In this document: positions 49,158 through 62,293 of the stretch, piece by piece
How positions within the stretch are numbered: position 1 is the first letter of the stretch
Layout: every line of letters begins with the position of its first letter
Assembly: GCA_037893245.1 (NCBI GenBank)
Contig: JBAIAA010000891.1
Location: 620,001-684,000, forward strand
From: Crossaster papposus
Lineage: Eukaryota > Echinodermata > Asteroidea > Velatida > Solasteridae
DNA length: 64,000 nt
Direction: 5' to 3'
Notes under the pieces: model-generated
Told to the model about the DNA's origin: nothing
Databases searched by the model: none
What the model saw: only the letters and a program-made list of their open reading frames with translations
Position numbers and translations under genes: made by a program

Positions 49158-49576
49158 CATTAATCTTTGACGTATTCTTTGACGCATTTTTTGATGTGGG
49201 AAGTCGCCCGCGGGAAATGCCCCAAGGGAAATTGCCCCACGGGAAATCGCCCCACGGTAAATCCCCCCACGGGAAATCCCCCTCACGGGAAACTCCTCCC
49301 GGGGAAATCCCCTGCCGAATTCAAGGAATTATGAAAATTCAATGCGAATTCAATGAATTATTCGTTGACGCATTCAATGCGAATTCAATGCGAATTCAAT
49401 GCGAATTCAATGCGAATTCAATGCGAATTCAATGATTTAACTTATTCTTTGACGCATTTTTTGATGTGGGAAGTCCCCCGCGGAAAATCCCCCCGCGGGA
49501 AATTTGATGATTTGATGATTTGATGATTTGATGATTTGATGATTTGATGATTCGATGATTCGATGATTCGATGATT
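49158..49576. repeat. Spacer gamma + linker + delta with extra 8-mers
   Basis: Reference gamma (49158-49371, 214 bp): starts cattaatctttgacg (a junction of tgc with attaatc), has gatgtggg, cccgcgggaaatgcccc, ccctcacgggaaactcc and atgaaaattc. Delta from 49435 has about six gatgattt and four gatgattc 8-mers, roughly twice the number elsewhere. Confidence 0.9.
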
Positions 49577-49628
49577 CGATGATGTCCGATGATGTCCGAT
49601 GATGTCCGATGATGTCCGATGATGTCCG
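49577..49628. repeat. 10-mer mini array, 5 units
   Basis: Five A-type units only. No G, C or N variants. Confidence 0.92.
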
Positions 49629-50198
49629 AATTCAATGCGAATTCAATGCGAATTCAATGCGAATTCAATGCGAATTCAATGCGAATTCAATGCGAATTCA
49701 ATGCGAATTCAATGCGAATTCAATGCGAATTCAATGCGAATTCAATGCGAATTCAATGCGAATTCAATGCGAATTCAATGCGAATTCAATGCGAATTCAA
49801 TGCGAATTCAATGCGAATTCAATGCGAATTCAATGCGAATTCAATGCGAATTCGATGCGAATTCAATGCGAATTCGATGCGAATTCGATGCGAATTCGAT
49901 GCGAATTCAATGCGAATTCAATGCGAATTCAATGCGAATTCAATGCGAATTCAATGCGAATTCAATGCGAATTCAATGCGAATTCAATGCGAATTCAATG
50001 CGAATTCAATGCGAATTCAATGCGAATTCAATGCGAATTCAATGCGAATTCAATGCGAATTCAATGCGAATTCAATGCGAATTCAATGCGAATTCAATGC
50101 GAATTCAATGCGAATTCAATGCGAATTCAATGCGAATTCAATGCGAATTCAATGCGAATTCAATGCGAATTCAATGCGAATTCAATGCGAATTCAATG
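49629..50198. repeat. 11-mer array with gaattcgatgc variants
   Basis: Pure aattc except four units reading aattcgatgcg near 49851-49902. These variants recur only in the array at 60422. Confidence 0.93.
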
Positions 50199-50712
50199 AA
50201 TTAATCTTTGACGTATTCCTTGACGCATTTTTTTATGTGGGAAGTCGCCCGCGGGAAATCGCCCCGCGTAAAATGCCCCAAGGGAAATTGCCCCACGGGA
50301 ATTCGCCCCACGGTAAATCCCCCCACGGGAAATCCCCCCCACGGGAAATTCCTCCCGGGGAAATCCCCTGCCGAATTCAAGGAATTATGGAAATTCAATG
50401 CGAATTCAATGAATTATTCGTTGACGTATTCTTTGACGTATTTGTTGACGCATTCAATGCGAATTCAATGCGAATTCAATGCGAATTCAATGCGAATTCA
50501 ATGCGAATTCAATGCGAATTCAATGCGAATTCAATGCGAATTCAATGCGAATTCAATGCGAATTCAATGCGAATTCAATGCGAATTCAATGCGAATTCAA
50601 TGCGAATTCAATGCGAATTCAATGCGAATTCAATGCGAATTCAATGCGAATTCAATGCGAATTCAATGCGAATTCAATGCGAATTCAATGCGAATTCAAT
50701 GCGAATTCAATG
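50199..50712. repeat. Spacer beta + 11-mer array
   Basis: Beta 50199-50451, then about 24 pure 11-mers leading to alpha. Confidence 0.92.
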
Positions 50713-51099
50713 AATTAATCTTTGACGTATTCTTTGACGCATTTTTAGATGTGGGAAGTCGCCTGCGGGAAATTGCCCCGCGGAAAATGCCACAAGGGAA
50801 ATTGCCCCACGGTAAATCCCCCCACGGGAAATCCCCCCCACGGTAAATTCCTCACGGGGAAATCCCCTGCCGAATTCAAGGAATTATGCAAATTCAATGC
50901 GAATTCAATGAATTATTCGTTGACGCATTCAATGCGAATTCAATGCGAATTCAATGCCAATTCAATGCGAATTCAATGCGAATTCAATGATTTAACTTAT
51001 TCTTTGACGCATTTTTTGATGTGGGAAGTCCCCCGCGGAAAATCCCCCCGCGGGAAATTTGATGATTTGATGATTTGATGATTTGATGATTCGATGATT
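50713..51099. repeat. Spacer alpha + linker + delta
   Basis: The first alpha after a 24-kb gap. It has a private change, cctcacgggg for cctcccgggg, which removes the SmaI site and is shared with the alpha at 53985. Delta from 50990. Confidence 0.92.
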
Positions 51100-52251
51100 C
51101 GATGATGTCCGATGATGTCCGATGATGTCCGATGATGTCCGATGATGTCCGAAGATGTCCGATGATGTCCGATGATGTCCGATGATGTCCGATGATGTCC
51201 GATGATGTCCGATGATGTCCAATGATGTCCGATGATGTCCGGTGATGTCCGGTGATGTCCGGTGATGTCCGATGATGTCCGATGATGTCCGGTGATGTCC
51301 GGTGATGTCCGGTGATGTCCGGTGATGTCCGGTGATGTCCGGTGATGTCCGATGATGTCCGATGATGTCCGATGATGTCCGATGATGCCCGATGATGCCC
51401 GATGATGCCCGATGATGTCCGATGATGTCCGATGATGTCCGATGATGTCCGATGATGTCCGATGATGTCCGATGATGTCCGATGATGTCCGGTGATGTCC
51501 GGTGATGTCCGATGATGTCCGATGATGTCCGATGATGTCCGGTGATGTCCGGTGATGTCCGGTGATGTCCGGTGATGTCCGGTGATGTCCGGTGATGTCC
51601 GATGATGTCCGATGATGTCCGATGATGTCCGATGATGCCCGATGATGCCCGATGATGCCCGATGATGTCCGATGATGTCCGATGATGTCCGATGATGTCC
51701 GATGATGTCCGATGATGTCCGATGATGTCCGATGATGTCCGGTGATGTCCGGTGATGTCCGATGATGTCCGATGATGTCCGATGATGTCCGGTGATGTCC
51801 GGTGATGTCCGGTGATGTCCGGTGATGTCCGGTGATGTCCGGTGATGTCCGATGATGTCCGATGATGTCCGATGATGTCCGATGATGCCCGATGATGCCC
51901 GATGATGCCCGATGATGTCCGATGATGTCCGATGATGTCCGATGATGTCCGATGATGTCCGATGATGTCCGATGATGTCCGATGATGTCCGGTGATGTCC
52001 GGTGATGTCCGGTGATGTCCGGTGATGTCCGGTGATGTCCGGTGATGTCCGGTGATGTCCGGTGATGTCCGGTGATGTCCGGTGATGTCCGGTGATGTCC
52101 GATGATGTCCGGTGATGTCCGATGATGTCCGATGATGTCCGATGATGTCCGGTGATGTCCGGTGATGTCCGGTGATGTCCGGTGATGTCCGGTGATGTCC
52201 GGTGATGTCCGGTGATGTCCGGTGATGTCCGGTGATGTCCGGTGATGTCCG
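51100..52251. repeat. 10-mer array, 115 units
   Basis: The clearest case of the internal 25-unit repeat: C3 clusters at 51381, 51631 and 51881, exactly 250 bp apart, each followed by an A run, G2, A3, G6 and A4. Confidence 0.94.
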
Positions 52252-52865
52252 AATTCAATGCGAATTCAATGCGAATTCAATGCGAATTCAATGCGAATTC
52301 AATGCGAATTCAATGCGAATTCAATGCGAATTCAATGCGAATTCAATGCGAATTCAATGCGAATTCAATGCGAATTCAATGCGAATTCAATGCGAATTCA
52401 ATGCGAATTCAATGCGAATTCAATGCGAATTCAATGCGAATTCAATGCGAATTCAATGCGAATTCAATGCGAATTCAATGCGAATTCAATGCGAATTCAA
52501 TGCGAATTCAATGCGAATTCAATGCGAATTCAATGCGAATTCAATGCGAATTCAATGCGAATTCAATGCGAATTCAATGCGAATTCAATGCGAATTCAAT
52601 GCGAATTCAATGCGAATTCAATGCGAATTCAATGCGAATTCAATGCGAATTCAATGCGAATTCAATGCGAATTCAATGCGAATTCAATGCGAATTCAATG
52701 CGAATTCAATGCGAATTCAATGCGAATTCAATGCGAATTCAATGCGAATTCAATGCGAATTCAATGCGAATTCAATGCGAATTCAATGCGAATTCAATGC
52801 GAATTCAATGCGAATTTAATGCGAATTCAATGCGAATTCAATGCGAATTCAATGCGAATTCAATG
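52252..52865. repeat. 11-mer array, pure
   Basis: About 56 aattc units with one aattta near 52815, five units before beta. Confidence 0.93.
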
Positions 52866-53118
52866 AATTAATCTTTGACGTATTCCTTGACGCATTTTTT
52901 TAAGTGGGAAGTCGCCCGCGGGAAATCGCCCCGCGTAAAATGCCCCAAGGGAAATTGCCCCACGGGAATTCGCCCCACGGTAAATCCCCCCACGGGAAAT
53001 CCCCCCCACGGGAAATTCCTCCCGGGGAAATCCCCTGCCGAATTCAAGGAATTATGGAAATTCAATGCGAATTCAATGAATTATTCGTTGACGTATTCTT
53101 TGACGTATTTGTTGACGC
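52866..53118. repeat. Spacer beta (aagtggg sub-type)
   Basis: tttttttaagtggg replaces tttttttatgtggg. The same change occurs in the betas at 55847 and 59557, marking one lineage. Confidence 0.92.
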
Positions 53119-53984
53119 ATTCAATGCGAATTCAATGCGAATTCAATGCGAATTCAATGCGAATTCAATGCGAATTCAATGCGAATTCAATGCGAATTCA
53201 ATGCGAATTCAATGCGAATTCAATGCGAATTTAATGCGAATTCAATGCGAATTCAATGCGAATTCAATGCGAATTCAATGCGAATTCAATGCGAATTCAA
53301 TGCGAATTCAATGCGAATTCAATGCGAATTCAATGCGAAGTCAATGCGAAGTCAATGCGAAGTCAATGCGAAGTCAATGCGAAGTCAATGCGAAGTCAAT
53401 GCGAAGTCAATGCGAAGTCAATGCGAAGTCAATGCGAAGTCAATGCGAAGTCAATGCGAAGTCAATGCGAAGTCAATGCGAAGTCAATGCGAAGTCAATG
53501 CGAAGTCAATGCGAAGTCAATGCGAAGTCAATGCGAAGTCAATGCGAAGTCAATGCGAAGTCAATGCGAAGTCAATGCGAATTCAATGCGAATTCAATGC
53601 GAATTCAATGCGAATTCAATGCGAATTCAATGCGAATTCAATGCGAATTCAATGCGAATTCAATGCGAATTCAATGCGAAGTCAATGCGAAGTCAATGCA
53701 AAGTCAATGCGAAGTCAATGCGATTTCAATGCGAATTCAATGCGAATTCAATGCGAATTCAATGCGAAGTCAATGCGAATTCAATGCGAATTCAATGCGA
53801 ATTCAATGCGAATTCAATGCGAATTCAATGCGAATTCAATGCGAATTCAATGCGAATTCAATGCGAATTCAATGCGAATTCAATGCGAATTCAATGCGAA
53901 TTCAATGCGAATTCAATGCGAATTCAATGCGAATTCAATGCGAATTCAATGCGAATTCAATGCGAATTCAATGCGAATTCAATG
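53119..53984. repeat. 11-mer array with 22-unit aagtc block
   Basis: Here the long array sits between beta and alpha instead of after a 10-mer array. aagtc block 53338-53579, marker with tgcaaagtc near 53697 and a gatttc unit near 53723. aattta near 53230. Confidence 0.92.
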
Positions 53985-54363
53985 AATTAATCTTTGACGT
54001 ATTCTTTGACGCATTTTTAGATGTGGGAAGTCGCCTGCGGGAAATTGCCCCGCGGAAAATGCCACAAGGGAAATTGCCCCACGGTAAATCCCCCCACGGG
54101 AAATCCCCCCCACGGTAAATTCCTCACGGGGAAATCCCCTGCCGAATTCAAGGAATTATGCAAATTCAATGCGAATTCAATGAATTATTCGTTGACGCAT
54201 TCAATGCGAATTCAATGCGAATTCAATGCCAATTCAATGCGAATTCAATGCGAATTCAATGATTTAACTTATTCTTTGACGCATTTTTTGATGTGGGAAG
54301 TCCCCCGCGGAAAATCCCCACGCGGGAAATTTGATGATTTGATGATTTGATGATTCGATGATT
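53985..54363. repeat. Spacer alpha + linker + delta (arm mutated)
   Basis: Alpha shares cctcacgggg with 50713. Delta (from 54262) reads cccacgcggg, breaking the right arm of the inverted repeat, and has three gatgattt 8-mers. Confidence 0.92.
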
Positions 54364-55265
54364 CGATGATGTCCGATGATGTCCGATGATGTCCGATGAT
54401 GTCCGATGATGTCCGAAGATGTCCGATGATGTCCGATGATGTCCGATGATGTCCGATGATGTCCGATGATGTCCGATGATGTCCAATGATGTCCGATGAT
54501 GTCCGGTGATGTCCGGTGATGTCCGGTGATGTCCGATGATGTCCGATGATGTCCGGTGATGTCCGGTGATGTCCGGTGATGTCCGGTGATGTCCGGTGAT
54601 GTCCGGTGATGTCCGATGATGTCCGATGATGTCCGATGATGTCCGATGATGCCCGATGATGCCCGATGATGCCCGATGATGTCCGATGATGTCCGATGAT
54701 GTCCGATGATGTCCGATGATGTCCGATGATGTCCGATGATGTCCGATGATGTCCGGTGATGTCCGGTGATGTCCGATGATGTCCGATGATGTCCGATGAT
54801 GTCCGGTGATGTCCGGTGATGTCCGGTGATGTCCGGTGATGTCCGGTGATGTCCGGTGATGTCCGATGATGTCCGATGATGTCCGATGATGTCCGATGAT
54901 GCCCGATGATGCCCGATGATGCCCGATGATGTCCGATGATGTCCGATGATGTCCGATGATGTCCGATGATGTCCGATGATGTCCGATGATGTCCGATGAT
55001 GTCCGGTGATGTCCGGTGATGTCCGGTGATGTCCGGTGATGTCCGGTGATGTCCGGTGATGTCCGGTGATGTCCGGTGATGTCCGGTGATGTCCGGTGAT
55101 GTCCGGTGATGTCCGATGATGTCCGGTGATGTCCGATGATGTCCGATGATGTCCGATGATGTCCGGTGATGTCCGGTGATGTCCGGTGATGTCCGGTGAT
55201 GTCCGGTGATGTCCGGTGATGTCCGGTGATGTCCGGTGATGTCCGGTGATGTCCGGTGATGTCCG
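54364..55265. repeat. 10-mer array, 90 units
   Basis: C3 clusters near 54651 and 54901. Equal to the array at 51100 with one 250-bp internal copy removed. Confidence 0.92.
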
Positions 55266-55846
55266 AATTCAATGCGAATTCAATGCGAATTCAATGCGAA
55301 TTCAATGCGAATTCAATGCGAATTCAATGCGAATTCAATGCGAATTCAATGCGAATTCAATGCGAATTCAATGCGAATTCAATGCGAATTCAATGCGAAT
55401 TCAATGCGAATTCAATGCGAATTCAATGCGAATTCAATGCGAATTCAATGCGAATTCAATGCGAATTCAATGCGAATTCAATGCGAATTCAATGCGAATT
55501 CAATGCGAATTCAATGCGAATTCAATGCGAATTCAATGCGAATTCAATGCGAATTCAATGCGAATTCAATGCGAATTCAATGCGAATTCAATGCGAATTC
55601 AATGCGAATTCAATGCGAATTCAATGCGAATTCAATGCGAATTCAATGCGAATTCAATGCGAATTCAATGCGAATTCAATGCGAATTCAATGCGAATTCA
55701 ATGCGAATTCAATGCGAATTCAATGCGAATTCAATGCGAATTCAATGCGAATTCAATGCGAATTCAATGCGAATTCAATGCGAATTCAATGCGAATTTAA
55801 TGCGAATTCAATGCGAATTCAATGCGAATTCAATGCGAATTCAATG
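55266..55846. repeat. 11-mer array, pure
   Basis: About 53 units, aattta near 55797. Three units shorter than 52252-52865. Confidence 0.93.
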
Positions 55847-56250
55847 AATTAATCTTTGACGTATTCCTTGACGCATTTTTTTAAGTGGGAAGTCGCCCGC
55901 GGGAAATCGCCCCGCGTAAAATGCCCCAAGGGAAATTGCCCCACGGGAATTCGCCCCACGGTAAATCCCCCCACGGGAAATCCCCCCCACGGGAAATTCC
56001 TCCCGGGGAAATCCCCTGCCGAATTCAAGGAATTATGGAAATTCAATGCGAATTCAATGAATTATTCGTTGACGTATTCTTTGACGTATTTGTTGACGCA
56101 TTCAATGCGAATTCAATGCGAATTCAATGCGAATTCAATGCGAATTCAATGCGAATTCAATGCGAATTCAATGCGAATTCAATGCGAATTCAATGCGAAT
56201 TCAATGCGAATTCAATGCGAATTCAATGCGAATTCAATGCGAATTCAATG
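55847..56250. repeat. Spacer beta (aagtggg) + 11-mer array
   Basis: Beta 55847-56099, then about 14 11-mers up to gamma. Confidence 0.92.
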
Positions 56251-56677
56251 CATTAATCTTTGACGTATTCTTTGACGCATTTTTTGATGTGGGAAGTCGC
56301 CCGCGGGAAATGCCCCAAGGGAAATTGCCCCACGGGAAATCGCCCCACGGTAAATCCCCCCACGGGAAATCCCCCTCACGGGAAACTCCTCCCGGGGAAA
56401 TCCCCTGCCGAATTCAAGGAATTATGAAAATTCAATGCGAATTCAATGAATTATTCGTTGACGCATTCAATGCGAATTCAATGCGAATTCAATGCGAATT
56501 CAATGCGAATTCAATGCGAATTCAATGATTTAACTTATTCTTTGACGCATTTTTTGATGTGGGAAGTCCCCCGCGGAAAATCCCCCCGCGGGAAATTTGA
56601 TGATTTGATGATTTGATGATTTGATGATTTGATGATTTGATGATTTGATGATTCGATGATTCGATGATTCGATGATT
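56251..56677. repeat. Spacer gamma + linker + delta with extra 8-mers
   Basis: Gamma 56251-56464, delta from 56528 with about seven gatgattt and four gatgattc 8-mers. Confidence 0.9.
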
Positions 56678-56719
56678 CGATGATGTCCGATGATGTCCGA
56701 TGATGTCCGATGATGTCCG
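56678..56719. repeat. 10-mer mini array, 4 units
   Basis: The only mini array with four units. All others have five. Confidence 0.92.
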
Positions 56720-57740
56720 AATTCAATGCGAATTCAATGCGAATTCAATGCGAATTCAATGCGAATTCAATGCGAATTCAATGCGAATTCAATGCGAATT
56801 CAATGCGAATTCAATGCGAATTCAATGCGAATTCAATGCGAATTCAATGCGAATTCAATGCGAATTCAATGCGAATTCAATGCGAATTCAATGCGAATTC
56901 AATGCGAATTCAATGCGAATTCAATGCGAATTCAATGCGAATTCAATGCGAAGTCAATGCGAAGTCAATGCGAAGTCAATGCGAAGTCAATGCGAAGTCA
57001 ATGCGAAGTCAATGCGAAGTCAATGCGAAGTCAATGCGAAGTCAATGCGAAGTCAATGCGAAGTCAATGCGAAGTCAATGCGAAGTCAATGCGAAGTCAA
57101 TGCGAAGTCAATGCGAAGTCAATGCGAAGTCAATGCGAAGTCAATGCGAAGTCAATGCGAAGTCAATGCGAAGTCAATGCGAAGTCAATGCGAATTCAAT
57201 GCGAATTCAATGCGAATTCAATGCGAATTCAATGCGAATTCAATGCGAATTCAATGCGAATTCAATGCGAATTCAATGCGAATTCAATGCGAAGTCAATG
57301 CGAAGTCAATGCAAAGTCAATGCGAAGTCAATGCGAATTCAATGCGAATTCAATGCGAATTCAATGCGAATTCAATGCGAAGTCAATGCGAATTCAATGC
57401 GAATTCAATGCGAATTCAATGCGAATTCAATGCGAATTCAATGCGAATTCAATGCGAATTCAATGCGAATTCAATGCGAATTCAATGCGAATTCAATGCG
57501 AATTCAATGCGAATTCAATGCGAATTCAATGCGAATTCAATGCGAATTCAATGCGAATTCAATGCGAATTCAATGCGAATTCAATGCGAATTCAATGCGA
57601 ATTCAATGCGAATTCAATGCGAATTCAATGCGAATTCAATGCGAATTCAATGCGAATTCAATGCGAATTCAATGCGAATTCAATGCGAATTCAATGCGAA
57701 TTCAATGCGAATTCAATGCGAATTCAATGCGAATTCAATG
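56720..57740. repeat. 11-mer array with 22-unit aagtc block
   Basis: Block 56951-57192, the same unit number as at 53338-53579, followed by a tgcaaagtc marker near 57309. It is the only mini-array-linked 11-mer array with an aagtc block. Confidence 0.92.
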
Positions 57741-58126
57741 AATTAATCTTTGACGTATTCTTTGACGCATTTTTAGATGTGGGAAGTCGCCTGCGGGAAA
57801 TTGCCCCGCGGAAAATGCCACAAGGGAAATTGCCCCACGGTAAATCCCCCCACGGGAAATCCCCCCACGGTAAATTCCTCCCGGGGAAATCCCCTGCCGA
57901 ATTCAAGGAATTATGCAAATTCAATGCGAATTCAATGAATTATTCGTTGACGCATTCAATGCGAATTCAATGCGAATTCAATGCCAATTCAATGCGAATT
58001 CAATGCGAATTCAATGATTTAACTTATTCTTTGACGCATTTTTTGATGTGGGAAGTCCCCCGCGGAAAATCCCCCCGCGGGAAATTTGATGATTTGATGA
58101 TTTGATGATTTGATGATTCGATGATT
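57741..58126. repeat. Spacer alpha (1-bp shorter) + linker + delta
   Basis: Alpha has one C fewer in the last long C-run, which fuses the usual two shadow frames. Delta from 58017 with intact inverted repeat. Confidence 0.92.
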
Positions 58127-59008
58127 CGATGATGTCCGATGATGTCCGATGATGTCCGATGATGTCCGATGATGTCCGAAGATGTCCGATGATGTCCGAT
58201 GATGTCCGATGATGTCCGATGATGTCCGATGATGTCCGATGATGTCCAATGATGTCCGATGATGTCCGGTGATGTCCGGTGATGTCCGGTGATGTCCGAT
58301 GATGTCCGATGATGTCCGGTGATGTCCGGTGATGTCCGGTGATGTCCGGTGATGTCCGGTGATGTCCGGTGATGTCCGATGATGTCCGATGATGTCCGAT
58401 GATGTCCGATGATGCCCGATGATGCCCGATGATGCCCGATGATGTCCGATGATGTCCGATGATGTCCGATGATGTCCGATGATGTCCGATGATGTCCGAT
58501 GATGTCCGATGATGTCCGGTGATGTCCGGTGATGTCCGATGATGTCCGATGATGTCCGATGATGTCCGGTGATGTCCGGTGATGTCCGGTGATGTCCGGT
58601 GATGTCCGGTGATGTCCGGTGATGTCCGATGATGTCCGATGATGTCCGATGATGTCCGATGATGCCCGATGATGCCCGATGATGCCCGATGATGTCCGAT
58701 GATGTCCGATGATGTCCGATGATGTCCGATGATGTCCGATGATGTCCGATGATGTCCGATGATGTCCGGTGATGTCCGGTGATGTCCGGTGATGTCCGGT
58801 GATGTCCGGTGATGTCCGGTGATGTCCGGTGATGTCCGGTGATGTCCGGTGATGTCCGGTGATGTCCGATGATGTCCGGTGATGTCCGATGATGTCCGAT
58901 GATGTCCGATGATGTCCGGTGATGTCCGGTGATGTCCGGTGATGTCCGGTGATGTCCGGTGATGTCCGGTGATGTCCGGTGATGTCCGGTGATGTCCGGT
59001 GATGTCCG
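58127..59008. repeat. 10-mer array, 88 units
   Basis: C3 clusters near 58411 and 58661, 250 bp apart. Two units shorter than 54364-55265 in the final G runs. Confidence 0.92.
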
Positions 59009-59556
59009 AATTCAATGCGAATTCAATGCGAATTCAATGCGAATTCAATGCGAATTCAATGCGAATTCAATGCGAATTCAATGCGAATTCAATGCGAATT
59101 CAATGCGAATTCAATGCGAATTCAATGCGAATTCAATGCGAATTCAATGCGAATTCAATGCGAATTCAATGCGAATTCAATGCGAATTCAATGCGAATTC
59201 AATGCGAATTCAATGCGAATTCAATGCGAATTCAATGCGAATTCAATGCGAATTCAATGCGAATTCAATGCGAATTCAATGCGAATTCAATGCGAATTCA
59301 ATGCGAATTCAATGCGAATTCAATGCGAATTCAATGCGAATTCAATGCGAATTCAATGCGAATTCAATGCGAATTCAATGCGAATTCAATGCGAATTCAA
59401 TGCGAATTCAATGCGAATTCAATGCGAATTCAATGCGAATTCAATGCGAATTCAATGCGAATTCAATGCGAATTCAATGCGAATTCAATGCGAATTCAAT
59501 GCGAATTTAATGCGAATTCAATGCGAATTCAATGCGAATTCAATGCGAATTCAATG
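59009..59556. repeat. 11-mer array, pure
   Basis: About 50 units, with aattta near 59506. Confidence 0.93.
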
Positions 59557-59971
59557 AATTAATCTTTGACGTATTCCTTGACGCATTTTTTTAAGTGGGA
59601 AGTCGCCCGCGGGAAATCGCCCCGCGTAAAATGCCCCAAGGGAAATTGCCCCACGGGAATTCGCCCCACGGTAAATCCCCCCACGGGAAATCCCCCCCAC
59701 GGGAAATTCCTCCCGGGGAAATCCCCTGCCGAATTCAAGGAATTATGGAAATTCAATGCGAATTCAATGAATTATTCGTTGACGTATTCTTTGACGTATT
59801 TGTTGACGCATTCAATGCGAATTCAATGCGAATTCAATGCGAATTCAATGCGAATTCAATGCGAATTCAATGCGAATTCAATGCGAATTCAATGCGAATT
59901 CAATGCGAATTCAATGCGAATTCAATGCGAATTCAATGCGAATTCAATGCGAATTCAATGCGAATTCAATG
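59557..59971. repeat. Spacer beta (aagtggg) + 11-mer array
   Basis: Beta 59557-59809, then about 15 11-mers. Confidence 0.92.
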
Positions 59972-60369
59972 CATTAATCTTTGACGTATTCTTTGACGCA
60001 TTTTTTGATGTGGGAAGTCGCCCGCGGGAAATCGCCCCACGGTAAATCCCCCCACGGGAAATCCCCCTCACGGGAAACTCCTCCCGGGGAAATCCCCTGC
60101 CGAATTCAAGGAATTATGAAAATTCAATGCGAATTCAATGAATTATTCGTTGACGCATTCAATGCGAATTCAATGCGAATTCAATGCGAATTCAATGCGA
60201 ATTCAATGCGAATTCAATGATTTAACTTATTCTTTGACGCATTTTTTGATGTGGGAAGTCCCCCGCGGAAAATCCCCCCGCGGGAAATTTGATGATTTGA
60301 TGATTTGATGATTTGATGATTTGATGATTTGATGATTTGATGATTCGATGATTCGATGATTCGATGATT
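59972..60369. repeat. Spacer gamma with 29-bp deletion + linker + delta
   Basis: Gamma (59972-60156) is 185 bp. Two adjacent GC-rich units are missing, so cgcgggaaat joins cgccccacgg directly. Delta from 60220 with extra 8-mers. Confidence 0.9.
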
Positions 60370-60421
60370 CGATGATGTCCGATGATGTCCGATGATGTCC
60401 GATGATGTCCGATGATGTCCG
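60370..60421. repeat. 10-mer mini array, 5 units
   Basis: Five A-type units. Confidence 0.92.
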
Positions 60422-61134
60422 AATTCAATGCGAATTCAATGCGAATTCAATGCGAATTCAATGCGAATTCAATGCGAATTCAATGCGAATTCAATGCGAA
60501 TTCAATGCGAATTCAATGCGAATTCAATGCGAATTCAATGCGAATTCAATGCGAATTCAATGCGAATTCAATGCGAATTCAATGCGAATTCAATGCGAAT
60601 TCAATGCGAATTCAATGCGAATTCAATGCGAATTCGATGCGAATTCAATGCGAATTCGATGCGAATTCAATGCGAATTCAATGCGAATTCAATGCGAATT
60701 CAATGCGATTTCAATGCGAATTCAATGCGAATTCAATGCGAATTCAATGCGAATTCAATGCGAATTCAATGCGAATTCAATGCGAATTCAATGCGAATTC
60801 AATGCGAATTCAATGCGAATTCAATGCGAATTCAATGCGAATTCAATGCGAATTCAATGCGAATTCAATGCGAATTCAATGCGAATTCAATGCGAATTCA
60901 ATGCGAATTCAATGCGAATTCAATGCGAATTCAATGCGAATTCAATGCGAATTCAATGCGAATTCAATGCGAATTCAATGCGAATTCAATGCGAATTCAA
61001 TGCGAATTCAATGCGAATTCAATGCGAATTCAATGCGAATTCAATGCGAATTCAATGCGAATTCAATGCGAATTCAATGCGAATTCAATGCGAATTCAAT
61101 GCGAATTCAATGCGAATTCAATGCGAATTCAATG
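60422..61134. repeat. 11-mer array with gaattcgatgc variants
   Basis: Two aattcgatgcg units near 60633 and 60655 and one gatttc near 60707. Otherwise pure. Confidence 0.93.
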
Positions 61135-61560
61135 AATTAATCTTTGACGTATTCCTTGACGCATTTTTTTATGTGGGAAGTCGCCCGCGGGAAATCGCCC
61201 CGCGTAAAATGCCCCAAGGGAAATTGCCCCACGGGAATTCGCCCCACGGTAAATCCCCCCACGGGAAATCCCCCCCACGGGAAATTCCTCCCGGGGAAAT
61301 CCCCTGCCGAATTCAAGGAATTATGGAAATTCAATGCGAATTCAATGAATTATTCGTTGACGTATTCTTTGACGTATTTGTTGACGCATTCAATGCGAAT
61401 TCAATGCGAATTCAATGCGAATTCAATGCGAATTCAATGCGAATTCAATGCGAATTCAATGCGAATTCAATGCGAATTCAATGCGAATTCAATGCGAATT
61501 CAATGCGAATTCAATGCGAATTCAATGCGAATTCAATGCGAATTCAATGCGAATTCAATG
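61135..61560. repeat. Spacer beta + 11-mer array
   Basis: Standard tatgtggg beta (61135-61387) plus about 15 11-mers. Confidence 0.92.
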
Positions 61561-61979
61561 CATTAATCTTTGACGTATTCTTTGACGCATTTTTTGATGT
61601 GGGAAGTCGCCCGCGGGAAATGCCCCAAGGGAAATTGCCCCACGGGAAATCGCCCCACGGTAAATCCCCCCACGGGAAATCCCCCTCACGGGAAACTCCT
61701 CCCGGGGAAATCCCCTGCCGAATTCAAGGAATTATGAAAATTCAATGCGAATTCAATGAATTATTCGTTGACGCATTCAATGCGAATTCAATGCGAATTC
61801 AATGCGAATTCAATGCGAATTCAATGCGAATTCAATGATTTAACTTATTCTTTGACGCATTTTTTGATGTGGGAAGTCCCCCGCGGAAAATCCCCCCGCG
61901 GGAAATTTGATGATTTGATGATTTGATGATTTGATGATTTGATGATTTGATGATTCGATGATTCGATGATTCGATGATT
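61561..61979. repeat. Spacer gamma + linker + delta with extra 8-mers
   Basis: Gamma 61561-61774, delta from 61838. Confidence 0.9.
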
Positions 61980-62031
61980 CGATGATGTCCGATGATGTCC
62001 GATGATGTCCGATGATATCCGATGATGTCCG
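61980..62031. repeat. 10-mer mini array, 5 units
   Basis: The fourth unit reads gatgatatcc, a single G-to-A change that creates an EcoRV site. Confidence 0.92.
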
Positions 62032-62293
62032 AATTCAATGCGAATTCAATGCGAATTCAATGCGAATTCAATGCGAATTCAATGCGAATTCAATGCGAAT
62101 TCAATGCGAATTCAATGCGAATTCAATGCGAATTCAATGCGAATTCAATGCGAATTCAATGCGAATTCAATGCGAATTCAATGCGAATTCAATGCGAATT
62201 CAATGCGAATTCAATGCGAATTCAATGCGAATTCAATGCGAATTCAATGCGAATTCAATGCGAATTCAATGCGAATTCAATGCGAATTCAATG
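62032..62293. repeat. 11-mer array, pure
   Basis: About 24 units that lead directly to a second gamma with no beta between. Confidence 0.93.
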
